This document shows, piece after piece, positions 6,113-14,110 of a stretch of 14,253 nucleotides of DNA. The stretch spans positions 1 to 14,253 of the forward strand of contig JAFGOU010000553.1 of the NCBI GenBank assembly GCA_016926315.1, in the 5' to 3' direction. The position numbers and the translations under genes are program-made. Position 1 is the stretch's first letter, and each line of letters starts with the position of its first letter. The DNA is from Chitinispirillaceae bacterium. Lineage in GTDB: Bacteria > Fibrobacterota > Chitinivibrionia > Chitinivibrionales > Chitinispirillaceae. The notes below the pieces were generated by a model. That model searched no databases. It worked only from the letters and a program-made list of their open reading frames with translations, and was not told where the DNA came from.

Positions 6113-9100
6113 ATGTTAAATGAAATCATTCCATCGACCTACGAGCCGATTGAGACGGTCTCCTCTTCGAGTGACAGTGATGTCTCGATTATCCGGCAGA
6201 GGGAAAACGGCGAATACTTTATTCTTAAATCGCGCAAGGACCTGCATGGGGGGGAAAAAAGCGGTATTGACCGCAAGATCAGGTTCAAGCGTGAGATGGA
6301 CATTGTCTCGTCGCTCGATCATCCGAATATTGCCAAGCCGGTTTTTCCCCTTACCCTGGAGAACAAGGAGTCGATTGCGTATCCCTACAGGAAAGGGAGG
6401 ACGCTTTCTGCGTTTCTTGATCTTAAGGCGAACTTTTTCCCGCTCGAGGCTTTGCGTATAATGCTTCAGCTTCTCAGCGCGCTGGAGCATATTCACAGCC
6501 GCGGCATTATCCACTGCGACGTCAATCCGAACAACCTGTTCATCGACGAATCAAAAGGCCTGCAACTGCTTGATTTCGGCATTTCCCTTACTGAAGACGA
6601 GGCAGCCGCCCAGCCCGAAGGAAGGGTTTTCGGCACCCTGCCCTGGCTTTCACCGGAGCAGATGGGGTTTACCGGTTTTAAGATCGATACCCGTTCCGAC
6701 CTGTACGGCGCCGCGCTCATCCTGTACCGCATGCTTGCCGGAAAAATGCCTTTTACCCTTGAACGAGATACGGTTGCGGAGCTTTTAAACCATGCCCTGC
6801 ACATCGAAGTGGAGCCGCTGCGCAAGGTCCCGGCAGTGCTCAATGCGATACTGCTCAAGGCGCTCAAGCCGACTCCGGGCGAACGGTATCAGACCGCCAC
6901 GGGTTTCAAGCACGATATTCTTGCCGCAATCGAAATCGTCAAGGATGAAAAGCAGGTTACCTATGTTCCCGGCGTAAAAGATACCTGCATTGCAGTCAAC
7001 CGCGCACGGCTTTTTATCGCCAGGGCGCGGGAAACAGAGGCGCTCAAAGACGGCCTTTCCCTGCTTATGCACGGGCAGGGCATTTCGTTCTGTATTTATG
7101 GGAAATCAGGCATTGGCAAGACAGAAATCGTACGCGAATTCAGGCGGAATTCCCCTGAAACCGGTTTTTTTTACATTTCGTCAAAATGCAACAGCTTCAC
7201 GCCGCGGCAGCCATACTCCCTGTTCAGGCACCTTGTGCTTGAATGTATCTCCAGAATCAACAACGGACCCAAAACAGAGACACAGGCGTTTTCAGGCCAT
7301 TGCCAAAAGGAGCTGGCCGACTATTCCGGCGTCATATGCAAAATGGTGCCTGAAATGCGGCAGTTTTTCAAGGAGGTGCTGCCCGTTGACCTCGTCGATC
7401 CGGAAAAAGAGGCTGATCGAACCGCTCATGTGCTCTTCACCCTGTTTGCCGCGCTTTGTTCGTTCAGGCCGCTCGTGATGATTATCGACGACCTGCAGTG
7501 GGTCGACCGGGTGTCGTTTGAAATCGTGCGCAGGCTGATTAATAACAATGTTTCCTGCATGATCGTTTCAACGTTCCGCACGGAAAGGTATGAAAACGAT
7601 CTGACCATAATGGAATTTGACCTGCGTAAAACCGGGTTTAAAAAATTGATGCCGGTCCTGACCTTTACCCGGCCGGAAATAAAGGACCTTATCGTATCCC
7701 GGTTCGGGAACGTGGCGGATATCGACGTGATTGTCGATCTTGTCGTGTCAAAAACCGATTGCTCGCCGTTTGCCGTGTCCGAGGCGTTCCGGTTCCTGGT
7801 CAACAACTCGTTTTTGACGCTCAACAGTGACAGCCGCTGGACGATCGCGCGCATCCGTCTTGAAGGCCTTCCGGACAAACTTGACCCTCTCGAGCTCATT
7901 CTTGATAAGGTGAAGGGGCTGAATCCGGACGAGATGCATTGGCTTGAAACAGCCTCTCTTGCCGAGGGAAAGTTTTCGTCCCGGCTCATTGAAGACGTCT
8001 CGGGATTCATTGCCGCGCAATCGAGCATCATTCTGGAAAACCTTGAAAACGCGGGTTTCCTCGTTCCCCAGTTCGGCGGGGGATACCGTTTTGCCCATGA
8101 CCGGATCCAGGATTCCATACGGAGCGCTGTTTCCAGGGACCGCTGTCTCGAATGGTATGAAAAATTCGGCGGTGTGTATGAGGCCATGGCGGAATCGGGA
8201 AAGGAATTCCTTTTTAACTCGGCCGAGAGCTATTTGAAAAGCAGGAACATCTCAAAAGCGATCGAGCTTTCCTGCAAGGCGGCCCGCCATGCGGCGGAAA
8301 GCGTTGCCCTGGATATCGCGGCGCGATACTATACAAGCGCCAACCTGCTGGTGTCGCAGATCGCAAACACCGGCATGGCCGTTCCTGTTGATGTGCTGAA
8401 AATGCGGATAGAATTCGGCGACGTGCTGATGCTGCTGGGGAGGAATGAGCAGGCGTTGAAGATGTTCAAGGGGCTGGTGGAGGGTGAGTGCGCGCTCGAT
8501 ACGATGAGTCAGCTTGATATTAAATATAAAATCGGATCAATTTATCATAATTCGGGAGATTTTGACACCTCGATAACCTGTTTCTTTGAGGCGCTTGGCC
8601 AGTTGGGAATTGCTTTTCCAAACAAAGTTTTTACGATAATTGTGGCGTTGTTTAGTGAAATGCTAAAACAATTTATATATTCGGTTGGTATCAAGTCTAT
8701 TGTCAAGAAAAAAAATGACCCAATTAATGTTCTTGCGGTTAAAATATTGAACAAACTCTCTTTTTCATTGTTCTATAAAAATATTCTACAGTCACAATTT
8801 GCTCATTTTAAAGCACTGAATATTGCAGATTTGCTCATAGATTGCGCAGAAAAAGCAGAGGCTTATTCTTGCCATATTGTATCCTCGTTTTTATTGTTAA
8901 TGAAAAAGAGGGCCTTTTTATATCACCATAATTCAGTTAAAATATCAAAAAAAACGAACCGAAAGGATGTTTTCGCTTTTGCAGAATCCTTCGGTGGCGT
9001 AACCTGTTTTTTTAACGCTAAATGGAAAACTGCTAAAGATTATTCGTCGGATAGTATCACCACATATAAATCCATTGGAGATTTATGGGGACAAGTAGTT

Positions 9101-11248
9101 CCTCTGGAAACATTGGTGTTTATTGAATTTAAAAAAGGTAATTTTTTATCCATTGAACCTTTGATAAGCAGACTTATTCGGCTCGACGAGGAATGCAGAG
9201 ATCAGCGTGGTCTAGCACTTGTTCACGTGCTTTCAACGTATGCAAAATATTTGGTTGGTAAAGACTCGTATGCCGATTGGGCAACAATATTGGAAGAAAG
9301 CGAAACGATACTATCTAAAGTTCCTCTTGTTAAAACAATCTGTAACAATTTTATCGCTAATAAATTTCTAATCTGCGACCAGATAAAAAGCGGTTACGAT
9401 CTTTCCAATGTCGTTCTCGAATCCATAAAGAAAAACAACCTTCTCCAAGAATACGTCGCCTCCGCCTTTTCCGACCGCTGCGAAATCCTCATCAGGGAAT
9501 ATCGCAACCGGCACCATGTTCACGACGCCCGGCAGCAGCTCTCCCTTACGGACCGTGCTCTTCTGCGTCAATTGCGCGCGTTCATTGTAAAGGCGTATCT
9601 CCGCGGCATTATGTATCCTGCCCATCTCGGCGCGGCAATCCGTGCCTTTGCCTGGTACAATGCCTTTAAAAAACGCAGACGCATTGCCCGCTTTCTGTTC
9701 AAAAAAGCGGTAAACCGGCACCACCGGCTGGAAATGAGATACGAACAGGCAAAATCCATCAGGGATTTCGCGCTCTTTTACGAGATGAACAATGAGCCCG
9801 GCATGGCCCGCGACCTTTTCAACAAGGCGTATGAGCGGTTTGAAAAATGCGGGACGTATCTCGAATGCTCGCTTATCGAGGACAAGGTCGACAAAGAGCT
9901 GGTCAAACGACGCAAGGAACCGGAGAGCGCGGGCGAAACCTCGACCGGCTCGTTCGAGACCGTTGACCAGATGCGGGTCGACACCATATACAATGCGAGC
10001 CTGCTGCTCTGCCAGAGCGAAACGGTCGAGGCGCTGCTGCGGCAGACCGTGCACTCGCTCATAAAGGCGACCGGGGCCCAGTATGGCCTGCTCCATCTTG
10101 ATGCTGACGAGTTTCACGAGGAGCGCGAGCTGGCGCTCGATTTCGAGGGACGGGAGCAGTTGCGGGAAGAGCTGGCGATCGCTCCGTCGATCCTGGAACG
10201 GGCGCGCAGGGAGCGGCAGATCGTGGTCGGACGGCCGGCTGTCAGCGAGGAAACTTTCGACCGCCTGCCGGGAGTCGAAGAGGGCGGAGCGTCCGAAGGC
10301 TCCTGCCTCTGCGTGCCGCTTGTGCGGGGAGATAAATACTACGGCTGCGTCTACCTGACCAATACGCTGGTTTCCGGACTGTTTTCCGAAAGCGCGGGCA
10401 AGGCGGCGCAGATCATCGCGGGCCAGGCGAGTTTTCTTATTGAAAACCAGTATCTGATGGAGGAGTACAAGCGGCTCAACGAACGGCTGGAGCATAAGGT
10501 CAGGGAGCAGACGAGCGACATCAGGGAAAAGCACGAGCAGCTCAGCACCTCGAACCTCAAGCTTATTGAGTCGGAGCGGATGAAGGACCTGCTTACCGGC
10601 ACGATCGTTCACGACATCAAGAACTTTGCGGCCGGGATTTCCGGCAACATCAGGTTGCTCTCGTACAAGTACAAGGAGGACCTGCGGACCCTTCGCAGCA
10701 TCGACCTGGTGGTGGAGTCGTGCACCGATATCGTGAATCTATCCTCGAACCTGCTGGATATGAGCAAGATGGAAGAGGGCAGGCTCACGCTCCAGCAGCG
10801 GCAGTTGTATTTTGAGGAGATAGCCGCCATTGCGCAGAAGTACGGCCGTAACGTGCTGTTCGACGAGAAAAAGATTACGGTGACCATCATGCCGCCAAAG
10901 GGCGATTTTGCCGTGATGGCAGACCCGTACCTTGTGGAGCGGGTGGTCCAGAACCTCTACTCCAATGCGGCAAAGTACACGAATGCGGGCGGCTCGGTAT
11001 CGCTTTCATTTGAGGAGCAGGGAGGGGAGAATGTGGTCACGTTTGCAAGTTCCGGGCCGATCATTCCGGATGACCAGAAGGCGGTGATTTTTGAGAAATA
11101 TTCACGGGTCGAAGGAAAACAGTCGCAGTATTCCAAAGGCCTGGGCCTGTTTTTCTGCAGAATGGTGATGACCGCGCACCAGGGGCGGATCTGGCTCGAC
11201 ACGGATGAATCGGGGAATTATTTCAGGCTGGGATTCAGAAAGGTGTAG
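6113..11248 (+). CDS. Trifunctional Ser/Thr kinase - NTPase - GAF - histidine kinase
   Basis: This is a 1711-residue multidomain signalling protein. Residues about 10-280 are a Hanks-type Ser/Thr kinase: lysine K39 in FILK, catalytic loop HCDVNPNN with D136 and N141, DFG at 154-156, and an SPEQ activation-segment end near 180; the glycine loop is poorly conserved. Residues about 300-600 are a STAND/AAA-type NTPase with Walker A GKSGIGKT (330-337) and Walker B MIIDD ending at D459-D460. A long helical, TPR-like region (about 700-1250) follows. A GAF domain spans about 1287-1446, then a coiled coil, a HisKA domain with the phospho-acceptor H1500 in HDIKN, and a HATPase with N-box N1614/N1618 and GLGLFF (1676-1681). 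No receiver domain is attached, so a response regulator must be encoded elsewhere. No transmembrane segment is evident. This architecture is known from cyanobacteria, myxobacteria and other signalling-rich bacteria. The ATG at 6113 has no good Shine-Dalgarno site, so the start is likely but not certain. An AT-rich island covers residues about 801-1110. Confidence 0.92.
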   Translation: MLNEIIPSTYEPIETVSSSSDSDVSIIRQRENGEYFILKSRKDLHGGEKSGIDRKIRFKREMDIVSSLDHPNIAKPVFPLTLENKESIAYPYRKGRTLSAFLDLKANFFPLEALRIMLQLLSALEHIHSRGIIHCDVNPNNLFIDESKGLQLLDFGISLTEDEAAAQPEGRVFGTLPWLSPEQMGFTGFKIDTRSDLYGAALILYRMLAGKMPFTLERDTVAELLNHALHIEVEPLRKVPAVLNAILLKALKPTPGERYQTATGFKHDILAAIEIVKDEKQVTYVPGVKDTCIAVNRARLFIARARETEALKDGLSLLMHGQGISFCIYGKSGIGKTEIVREFRRNSPETGFFYISSKCNSFTPRQPYSLFRHLVLECISRINNGPKTETQAFSGHCQKELADYSGVICKMVPEMRQFFKEVLPVDLVDPEKEADRTAHVLFTLFAALCSFRPLVMIIDDLQWVDRVSFEIVRRLINNNVSCMIVSTFRTERYENDLTIMEFDLRKTGFKKLMPVLTFTRPEIKDLIVSRFGNVADIDVIVDLVVSKTDCSPFAVSEAFRFLVNNSFLTLNSDSRWTIARIRLEGLPDKLDPLELILDKVKGLNPDEMHWLETASLAEGKFSSRLIEDVSGFIAAQSSIILENLENAGFLVPQFGGGYRFAHDRIQDSIRSAVSRDRCLEWYEKFGGVYEAMAESGKEFLFNSAESYLKSRNISKAIELSCKAARHAAESVALDIAARYYTSANLLVSQIANTGMAVPVDVLKMRIEFGDVLMLLGRNEQALKMFKGLVEGECALDTMSQLDIKYKIGSIYHNSGDFDTSITCFFEALGQLGIAFPNKVFTIIVALFSEMLKQFIYSVGIKSIVKKKNDPINVLAVKILNKLSFSLFYKNILQSQFAHFKALNIADLLIDCAEKAEAYSCHIVSSFLLLMKKRAFLYHHNSVKISKKTNRKDVFAFAESFGGVTCFFNAKWKTAKDYSSDSITTYKSIGDLWGQVVPLETLVFIEFKKGNFLSIEPLISRLIRLDEECRDQRGLALVHVLSTYAKYLVGKDSYADWATILEESETILSKVPLVKTICNNFIANKFLICDQIKSGYDLSNVVLESIKKNNLLQEYVASAFSDRCEILIREYRNRHHVHDARQQLSLTDRALLRQLRAFIVKAYLRGIMYPAHLGAAIRAFAWYNAFKKRRRIARFLFKKAVNRHHRLEMRYEQAKSIRDFALFYEMNNEPGMARDLFNKAYERFEKCGTYLECSLIEDKVDKELVKRRKEPESAGETSTGSFETVDQMRVDTIYNASLLLCQSETVEALLRQTVHSLIKATGAQYGLLHLDADEFHEERELALDFEGREQLREELAIAPSILERARRERQIVVGRPAVSEETFDRLPGVEEGGASEGSCLCVPLVRGDKYYGCVYLTNTLVSGLFSESAGKAAQIIAGQASFLIENQYLMEEYKRLNERLEHKVREQTSDIREKHEQLSTSNLKLIESERMKDLLTGTIVHDIKNFAAGISGNIRLLSYKYKEDLRTLRSIDLVVESCTDIVNLSSNLLDMSKMEEGRLTLQQRQLYFEEIAAIAQKYGRNVLFDEKKITVTIMPPKGDFAVMADPYLVERVVQNLYSNAAKYTNAGGSVSLSFEEQGGENVVTFASSGPIIPDDQKAVIFEKYSRVEGKQSQYSKGLGLFFCRMVMTAHQGRIWLDTDESGNYFRLGFRKV
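8515..9440. other. AT-rich island inside the kinase gene
   Basis: GC falls from 57% (8461-8520) to about 32% (8521-8580 and 8641-8700) and recovers to 58% by 9481-9540, with the reading frame intact throughout. The segment encodes about 300 residues of the helical linker between the NTPase and GAF domains. This may reflect recombination with a divergent homologue, or relaxed selection on a linker. Confidence 0.55.
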
Positions 11249-11255
11249 AACCCCG

Positions 11256-11277
11256 AACGCGGTTCTGGAACCGCGTT
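11256..11277. terminator. Hairpin between convergent genes
   Basis: AACGCGGTT (11256-11264) and AACCGCGTT (11269-11277) form a perfect 9-bp stem around CTGG, placed between the stops of the kinase gene and the minus-strand EF-hand gene. No T-tract follows on either strand, so it may be a weak bidirectional terminator or an RNA-stabilising 3' end. Confidence 0.5.
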
Positions 11278-11280
11278 GAT

Positions 11281-12120
11281 TCAGGTGTAGTAATTCAGCC
11301 ACGCCTCGCCGATCAGGCCGCTGTCGGTGGCGGTGCCGTAGCGTGAATAACCGGTCACGAGATTTCCCGCCACGGAATGCGCCAGGTCGGATGAACGATA
11401 GCTCAGGGTGCTGATGCCGTAATGGCCCGGCGTGTTGAGTTCGCCGGCTTCGCTGATGCCGTTCTGGTTTTTGTCCTGCCACACCCGGAGGTCGGCAAAC
11501 AGGGGGTCCTGCGCGTCGATGATGCCGTTTCGGTCCTGGTCGTACGTCGCCAGTTCCGCGAATCCGTCAATCGCGCCGTTCCGGTCGCCGAACAGCTCGC
11601 GGCCGCTGTCGATCACGCCGTTACCGTTCCGGTCATAAGCAAGAAAACCGTCGTTGGGGGAGACCCACGACACGGTTTCTTTTGACCCGTCTCCCGTGAG
11701 GTCGAACGCCACGCCTCCGCCGGAACGCACGTCGGTCAATTGCAGACCGTTGTTGTCAAGGTCGAGCACGAGCGGATCGGCAGACTGGACCGCGACCGAT
11801 TCCTCCACCCGGACGAAGCGGGTGTTTTCAGCGGCGATGGTAATGCTGCTTCCGTCAGGCAGGGTGATGACCGCTTTCCCGGAGCGTTGTTCGAAGAGCT
11901 CCACGGCACGGCTTGACAGTTCGACAGTGTCGGCGCGGCGGGGCGCGGCAGCCGTTTCCTTTTTTTCCTGGTCATCCGAAAAGAGACGTTCGATGATCTG
12001 CCGGGTGGCGAGGGTCTTCGGGTCGGTGACGGCGAGATTGCCCTCTTCGTCAAGCGGCAGCGGAGACGGTGCGGTGGTATCGCGCGGCAGATAGTCTGCG
12101 GTCATCCCTGAGAGTGCCAT
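11281..12120 (-). CDS. EF-hand-like calcium-binding protein (RTX/VCBS-associated type)
   Basis: With the ATG at 12120 as start, the product has 279 residues. The first 110 residues are polar and of no recognised family. From about residue 114 it follows a pattern common near the ends of large RTX-type secreted proteins: DPLVLDLDNNG, then FDLTGDG, GFLAYDRNGNGVIDSGRELFG, and RVWQDKNQNGISEAGEL. Calcium-loop candidates are at about 120-125, 140-145, 163-175 (canonical DxNxNGxIDxxxE), 194-202 and 216-227. No RTX nonapeptide repeats, Sec signal peptide or membrane helix is present, so it is a free-standing version, either cytosolic or exported by a route I cannot see. GGAGG six bases before the ATG fixes the start; the upstream in-frame TTG at 12138 and ATG at 12126 are badly placed for that site. 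It stands alone, convergent with the kinase and divergent from the membrane-protein gene. Biological role unknown. Confidence 0.8.
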   Translation of the reverse strand: MALSGMTADYLPRDTTAPSPLPLDEEGNLAVTDPKTLATRQIIERLFSDDQEKKETAAAPRRADTVELSSRAVELFEQRSGKAVITLPDGSSITIAAENTRFVRVEESVAVQSADPLVLDLDNNGLQLTDVRSGGGVAFDLTGDGSKETVSWVSPNDGFLAYDRNGNGVIDSGRELFGDRNGAIDGFAELATYDQDRNGIIDAQDPLFADLRVWQDKNQNGISEAGELNTPGHYGISTLSYRSSDLAHSVAGNLVTGYSRYGTATDSGLIGEAWLNYYT

Positions 12121-12138
12121 TGTCATCCTCCATGACAA
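12120..12138 (-). promoter_or_regulatory. Hairpin presenting the Shine-Dalgarno sequence of the EF-hand gene
   Basis: On the minus strand, TTGTCAT and ATGACAA are perfect 7-bp inverted arms around a 5-nt loop that is exactly GGAGG, the Shine-Dalgarno sequence. The last base of the stem is the A of the start ATG. In RNA this would display the ribosome site in a loop while touching the start codon. It could be a translational control element or a protein-binding site in DNA. Confidence 0.45.
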
Positions 12139-12389
12139 GTGTCTTTTCTAGTATCGGCAGGAAACGCTTTTTCTGGAGTGCCGCGATAAGGCGATAAAAA
12201 GAGTGGTGGAGGGCAGGAACGGGAATTATTTTATCTTCAAGCAGTGTTACGCCATAAAAATGAACCGGTTAAGTGCTGTAACCGCCAAAAGGTAAAAAGA
12301 GCCGGAACGTACTGCGGAACAGATGGATGTTCGGGACAGGTAGGTGGCCGTAGGTAATTGACCGCGCCAGAGTTCCCGGGAGATGGATA
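12139..12389. other. Divergent intergenic region
   Basis: These 251 bases separate the minus-strand EF-hand gene from the plus-strand membrane-protein gene and should contain both promoters. I see no convincing sigma-70 pair for either. A 6-bp inverted repeat, CGGTTA/TAACCG (12266-12284, 7-nt loop), is the only clear structure. No known riboswitch core was recognised. Confidence 0.4.
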
Positions 12390-14096
12390 ATGCCGTGCAT
12401 CTCGATGTGCCGTACTGTTCCCGCCGTTTTTGCACTCCTTCTGCTGTTTGCGGGTGTCGCGCCGGTTCTGCCCGTACAGCAGCCCGCCGACCTTCTCGTT
12501 AATCATTTCGTCAAGATCGACTCGTTGTTCGCGGCTACTGCCGGCAAGGTGACGCTGGCGGACTTCGACAGCGGCCAGGTCTATACGGCGTTCAGGGACG
12601 AGCTCCATCAGTATCCGGAAGTATATGCGCTTATCGCAGTTGACAAAAAAGGAAAAACCGGAACAGCGGTGTGTTTCGAGCGGCTTGGCAGCGCGTTCAA
12701 GGGATCGGTCGCCCATCAGGAGTGGTTCCGCAAGGCCATGAAATCGAAGACCGCGGGCTTCGGCCGTTTTTGCAAGGTCAATGGCCGGGTCTGCTTGGTG
12801 TGGTGCAGGCCGTGCCTGCGGAAGGGAATGCTCGGGATGACGGAGAACCGGGGCGCCGTAGTTGCTCTTGTCAATGTCGCGGAATGCCTCAAGAGTTTTT
12901 CCGCCGATTTCGGCAGGCCGTTCGAGCTGGTCCTCGCGGAGAACGTTTTTTACCACAGCGACGACTGGCGCGACGATTGCCCCTACCGCGAGGCGCGGCT
13001 GGAACTTGCCGACGGACTGACCTTCACGATCCGCTCTGCCGCCCTGACCGCCGATAACGGCGGTGACGGGCCGATTACGGACGACCAGGCCGTCATGCCG
13101 TCGCTTCCCGCGCGCGCCGGAAGGCCGCAACCAATAGCGCGCGCCGCCGCTCCCGGGATGGTTGACGGGCTGTTGCTGCCTGCCTCGGTGCTCTTCGGAA
13201 TAGCCGGTCTGGCCCTGGTCTGGCGCCGGCGGAAGAACCTCGGACCCCTGGTGCGCAGGCTCTCGCCCCTGAAAAAGGACCATACCTTCGCGGCGATGCG
13301 CTTTGAAGACCGCGCCCTTGCCCGGCGGCAGGTGATGGAGTTCCTGCGCGGCGAAATACGGTCACGGATCGAGAAGTACGAGATCGCGTCCATTGAAAAC
13401 GACACCCGCGAAAGGCTGCGGCGCGAGCTGCGGAAACGGCTTCGTGATGAGATCGCGGACACCGAGAGCGAAACGTTGCGGCAAGAGGTGTATGCAGAGG
13501 AGAAGGCGTCGCTCCGGTGCGCCCTGCAGCGCGAGATTGATGAAGCGGAGCGTCCTGCCATGGAGAGGGAGGCGCGTGCAAGGCTCAGAGCGTGCATTGA
13601 ACAGGAGGTCCGGGAACGGGAGTCCTCCCGGCTGCGCGCGGAAGTCATGAAAGAGGCCAGGAGAAAAATGGCGGCGCCGATCGAAGCCATTACCCTTGTC
13701 GAAGAGCAGTCCGTCGCACCGCATCTGACGGTATCGACTTCGTTTGGCGAGCACCTGCGCCCTTCCCATCCCCTCGAGTCCGAGGCGGTCGTGTCCCTGG
13801 CCCGGACGGTGGCGTCTCTCAAGAAGGAGCGCTGTAAAACGCCGCATTTCAGGCTCGATAATGCCCAGACCGCTCTTATGATCGACTATCTCGAAAAAAT
13901 AGCGCAACGATTGACAAAAAATCTCCAGCACCAAAAAGAACAGGACGGCGATCGTCACCTGCCGGTGTCTTCCATCGATATCGCCATGGCGTTTGAGAAG
14001 CCCACGGAGTCGGGGCACGAACAGGTCATGGCAGCACCGGTTGACCAGGCTTTTCCCGTCGATCCGGCCGATTTGCGCACCGGAACGGATGAATAA
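12390..14096 (+). CDS. Membrane protein with periplasmic Cache-like domain and charged coiled-coil tail
   Basis: The 568-residue protein begins with a hydrophobic signal or anchor (about 9-28). A periplasmic region follows (about 30-255) whose [17 protein letters not shown] and GRV-RP pattern resembles Cache sensor domains. A second membrane helix (about 258-278) is followed by RRRK, giving a cytoplasmic C-terminus. The periplasmic part is unusually cysteine-rich: C95, C128, C135, C139, C142, C166 and C197, including a Cx3Cx2C cluster. Residues about 313-428 are extremely rich in Arg and Glu, with a loose 24-28-residue repeat of the LRxExRxRL type, suggesting a long alpha-helical coiled coil. 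The last 140 residues are of no recognised family. No HAMP, kinase, GGDEF or methyl-accepting domain is attached, so a partner would have to carry any signal. GGAG seven bases before the ATG at 12390 supports the start. Fourteen bases separate it from ispF, so the two are probably co-transcribed. I do not recognise a named family. Confidence 0.75.
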   Translation: MPCISMCRTVPAVFALLLLFAGVAPVLPVQQPADLLVNHFVKIDSLFAATAGKVTLADFDSGQVYTAFRDELHQYPEVYALIAVDKKGKTGTAVCFERLGSAFKGSVAHQEWFRKAMKSKTAGFGRFCKVNGRVCLVWCRPCLRKGMLGMTENRGAVVALVNVAECLKSFSADFGRPFELVLAENVFYHSDDWRDDCPYREARLELADGLTFTIRSAALTADNGGDGPITDDQAVMPSLPARAGRPQPIARAAAPGMVDGLLLPASVLFGIAGLALVWRRRKNLGPLVRRLSPLKKDHTFAAMRFEDRALARRQVMEFLRGEIRSRIEKYEIASIENDTRERLRRELRKRLRDEIADTESETLRQEVYAEEKASLRCALQREIDEAERPAMEREARARLRACIEQEVRERESSRLRAEVMKEARRKMAAPIEAITLVEEQSVAPHLTVSTSFGEHLRPSHPLESEAVVSLARTVASLKKERCKTPHFRLDNAQTALMIDYLEKIAQRLTKNLQHQKEQDGDRHLPVSSIDIAMAFEKPTESGHEQVMAAPVDQAFPVDPADLRTGTDE

Positions 14097-14097
14097 C

Positions 14098-14103
14098 GGA
14101 AGG
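14098..14103 (+). promoter_or_regulatory. Shine-Dalgarno site of ispF
   Basis: GGAAGG lies 7 nt before the ATG at 14111 and supports that start. Confidence 0.6.
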
Positions 14104-14110
14104 CAGAGCC

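Larger units (their letters stand above)
3230..6120. other. Low-GC block covering most of the ligase gene, the ThDP gene and the following gap
   Basis: GC is about 55% at 3181-3240, about 35% at 3241-3300, 23% at 3901-3960 and 43% at 4921-4980, then about 50% again by 6121-6180 (hand counts of single lines). The drop occurs inside a reading frame that stays open across it. I infer a transferred or recombined block; no repeats, integrase or insertion-sequence ends are visible at either edge. Confidence 0.55.

Noticed and set aside
7426..8187. Minus-strand open frame of 253 codons opposite the NTPase region
   Set aside because: Serine- and arginine-rich shadow translation of the kinase gene, with no domain match.
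9368..10612. Long minus-strand open frame (414 codons) opposite the GAF and linker part of the kinase gene
   Set aside because: It is antisense to a clearly domain-bearing coding region, shows no recognisable domains, and is explained by GC-rich codon bias of the plus-strand gene.
12235..12260. Sigma-54-like TGGC...TGC on the minus strand upstream of the EF-hand gene
   Set aside because: The spacing between the GG and GC elements is 9 nt instead of the strict 10, so it should not be functional.
12358..12391. TTGACC and GATAAT as a promoter for the Cache-like gene
   Set aside because: The spacer would be 22 nt and the -10 box would overlap the start codon.
12983..13822. Minus-strand open frame of 279 codons opposite the charged coiled-coil region
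   Set aside because: Arg/Ser-rich low-complexity translation mirroring the Arg/Glu-rich plus-strand helix; no start signal or domain seen.
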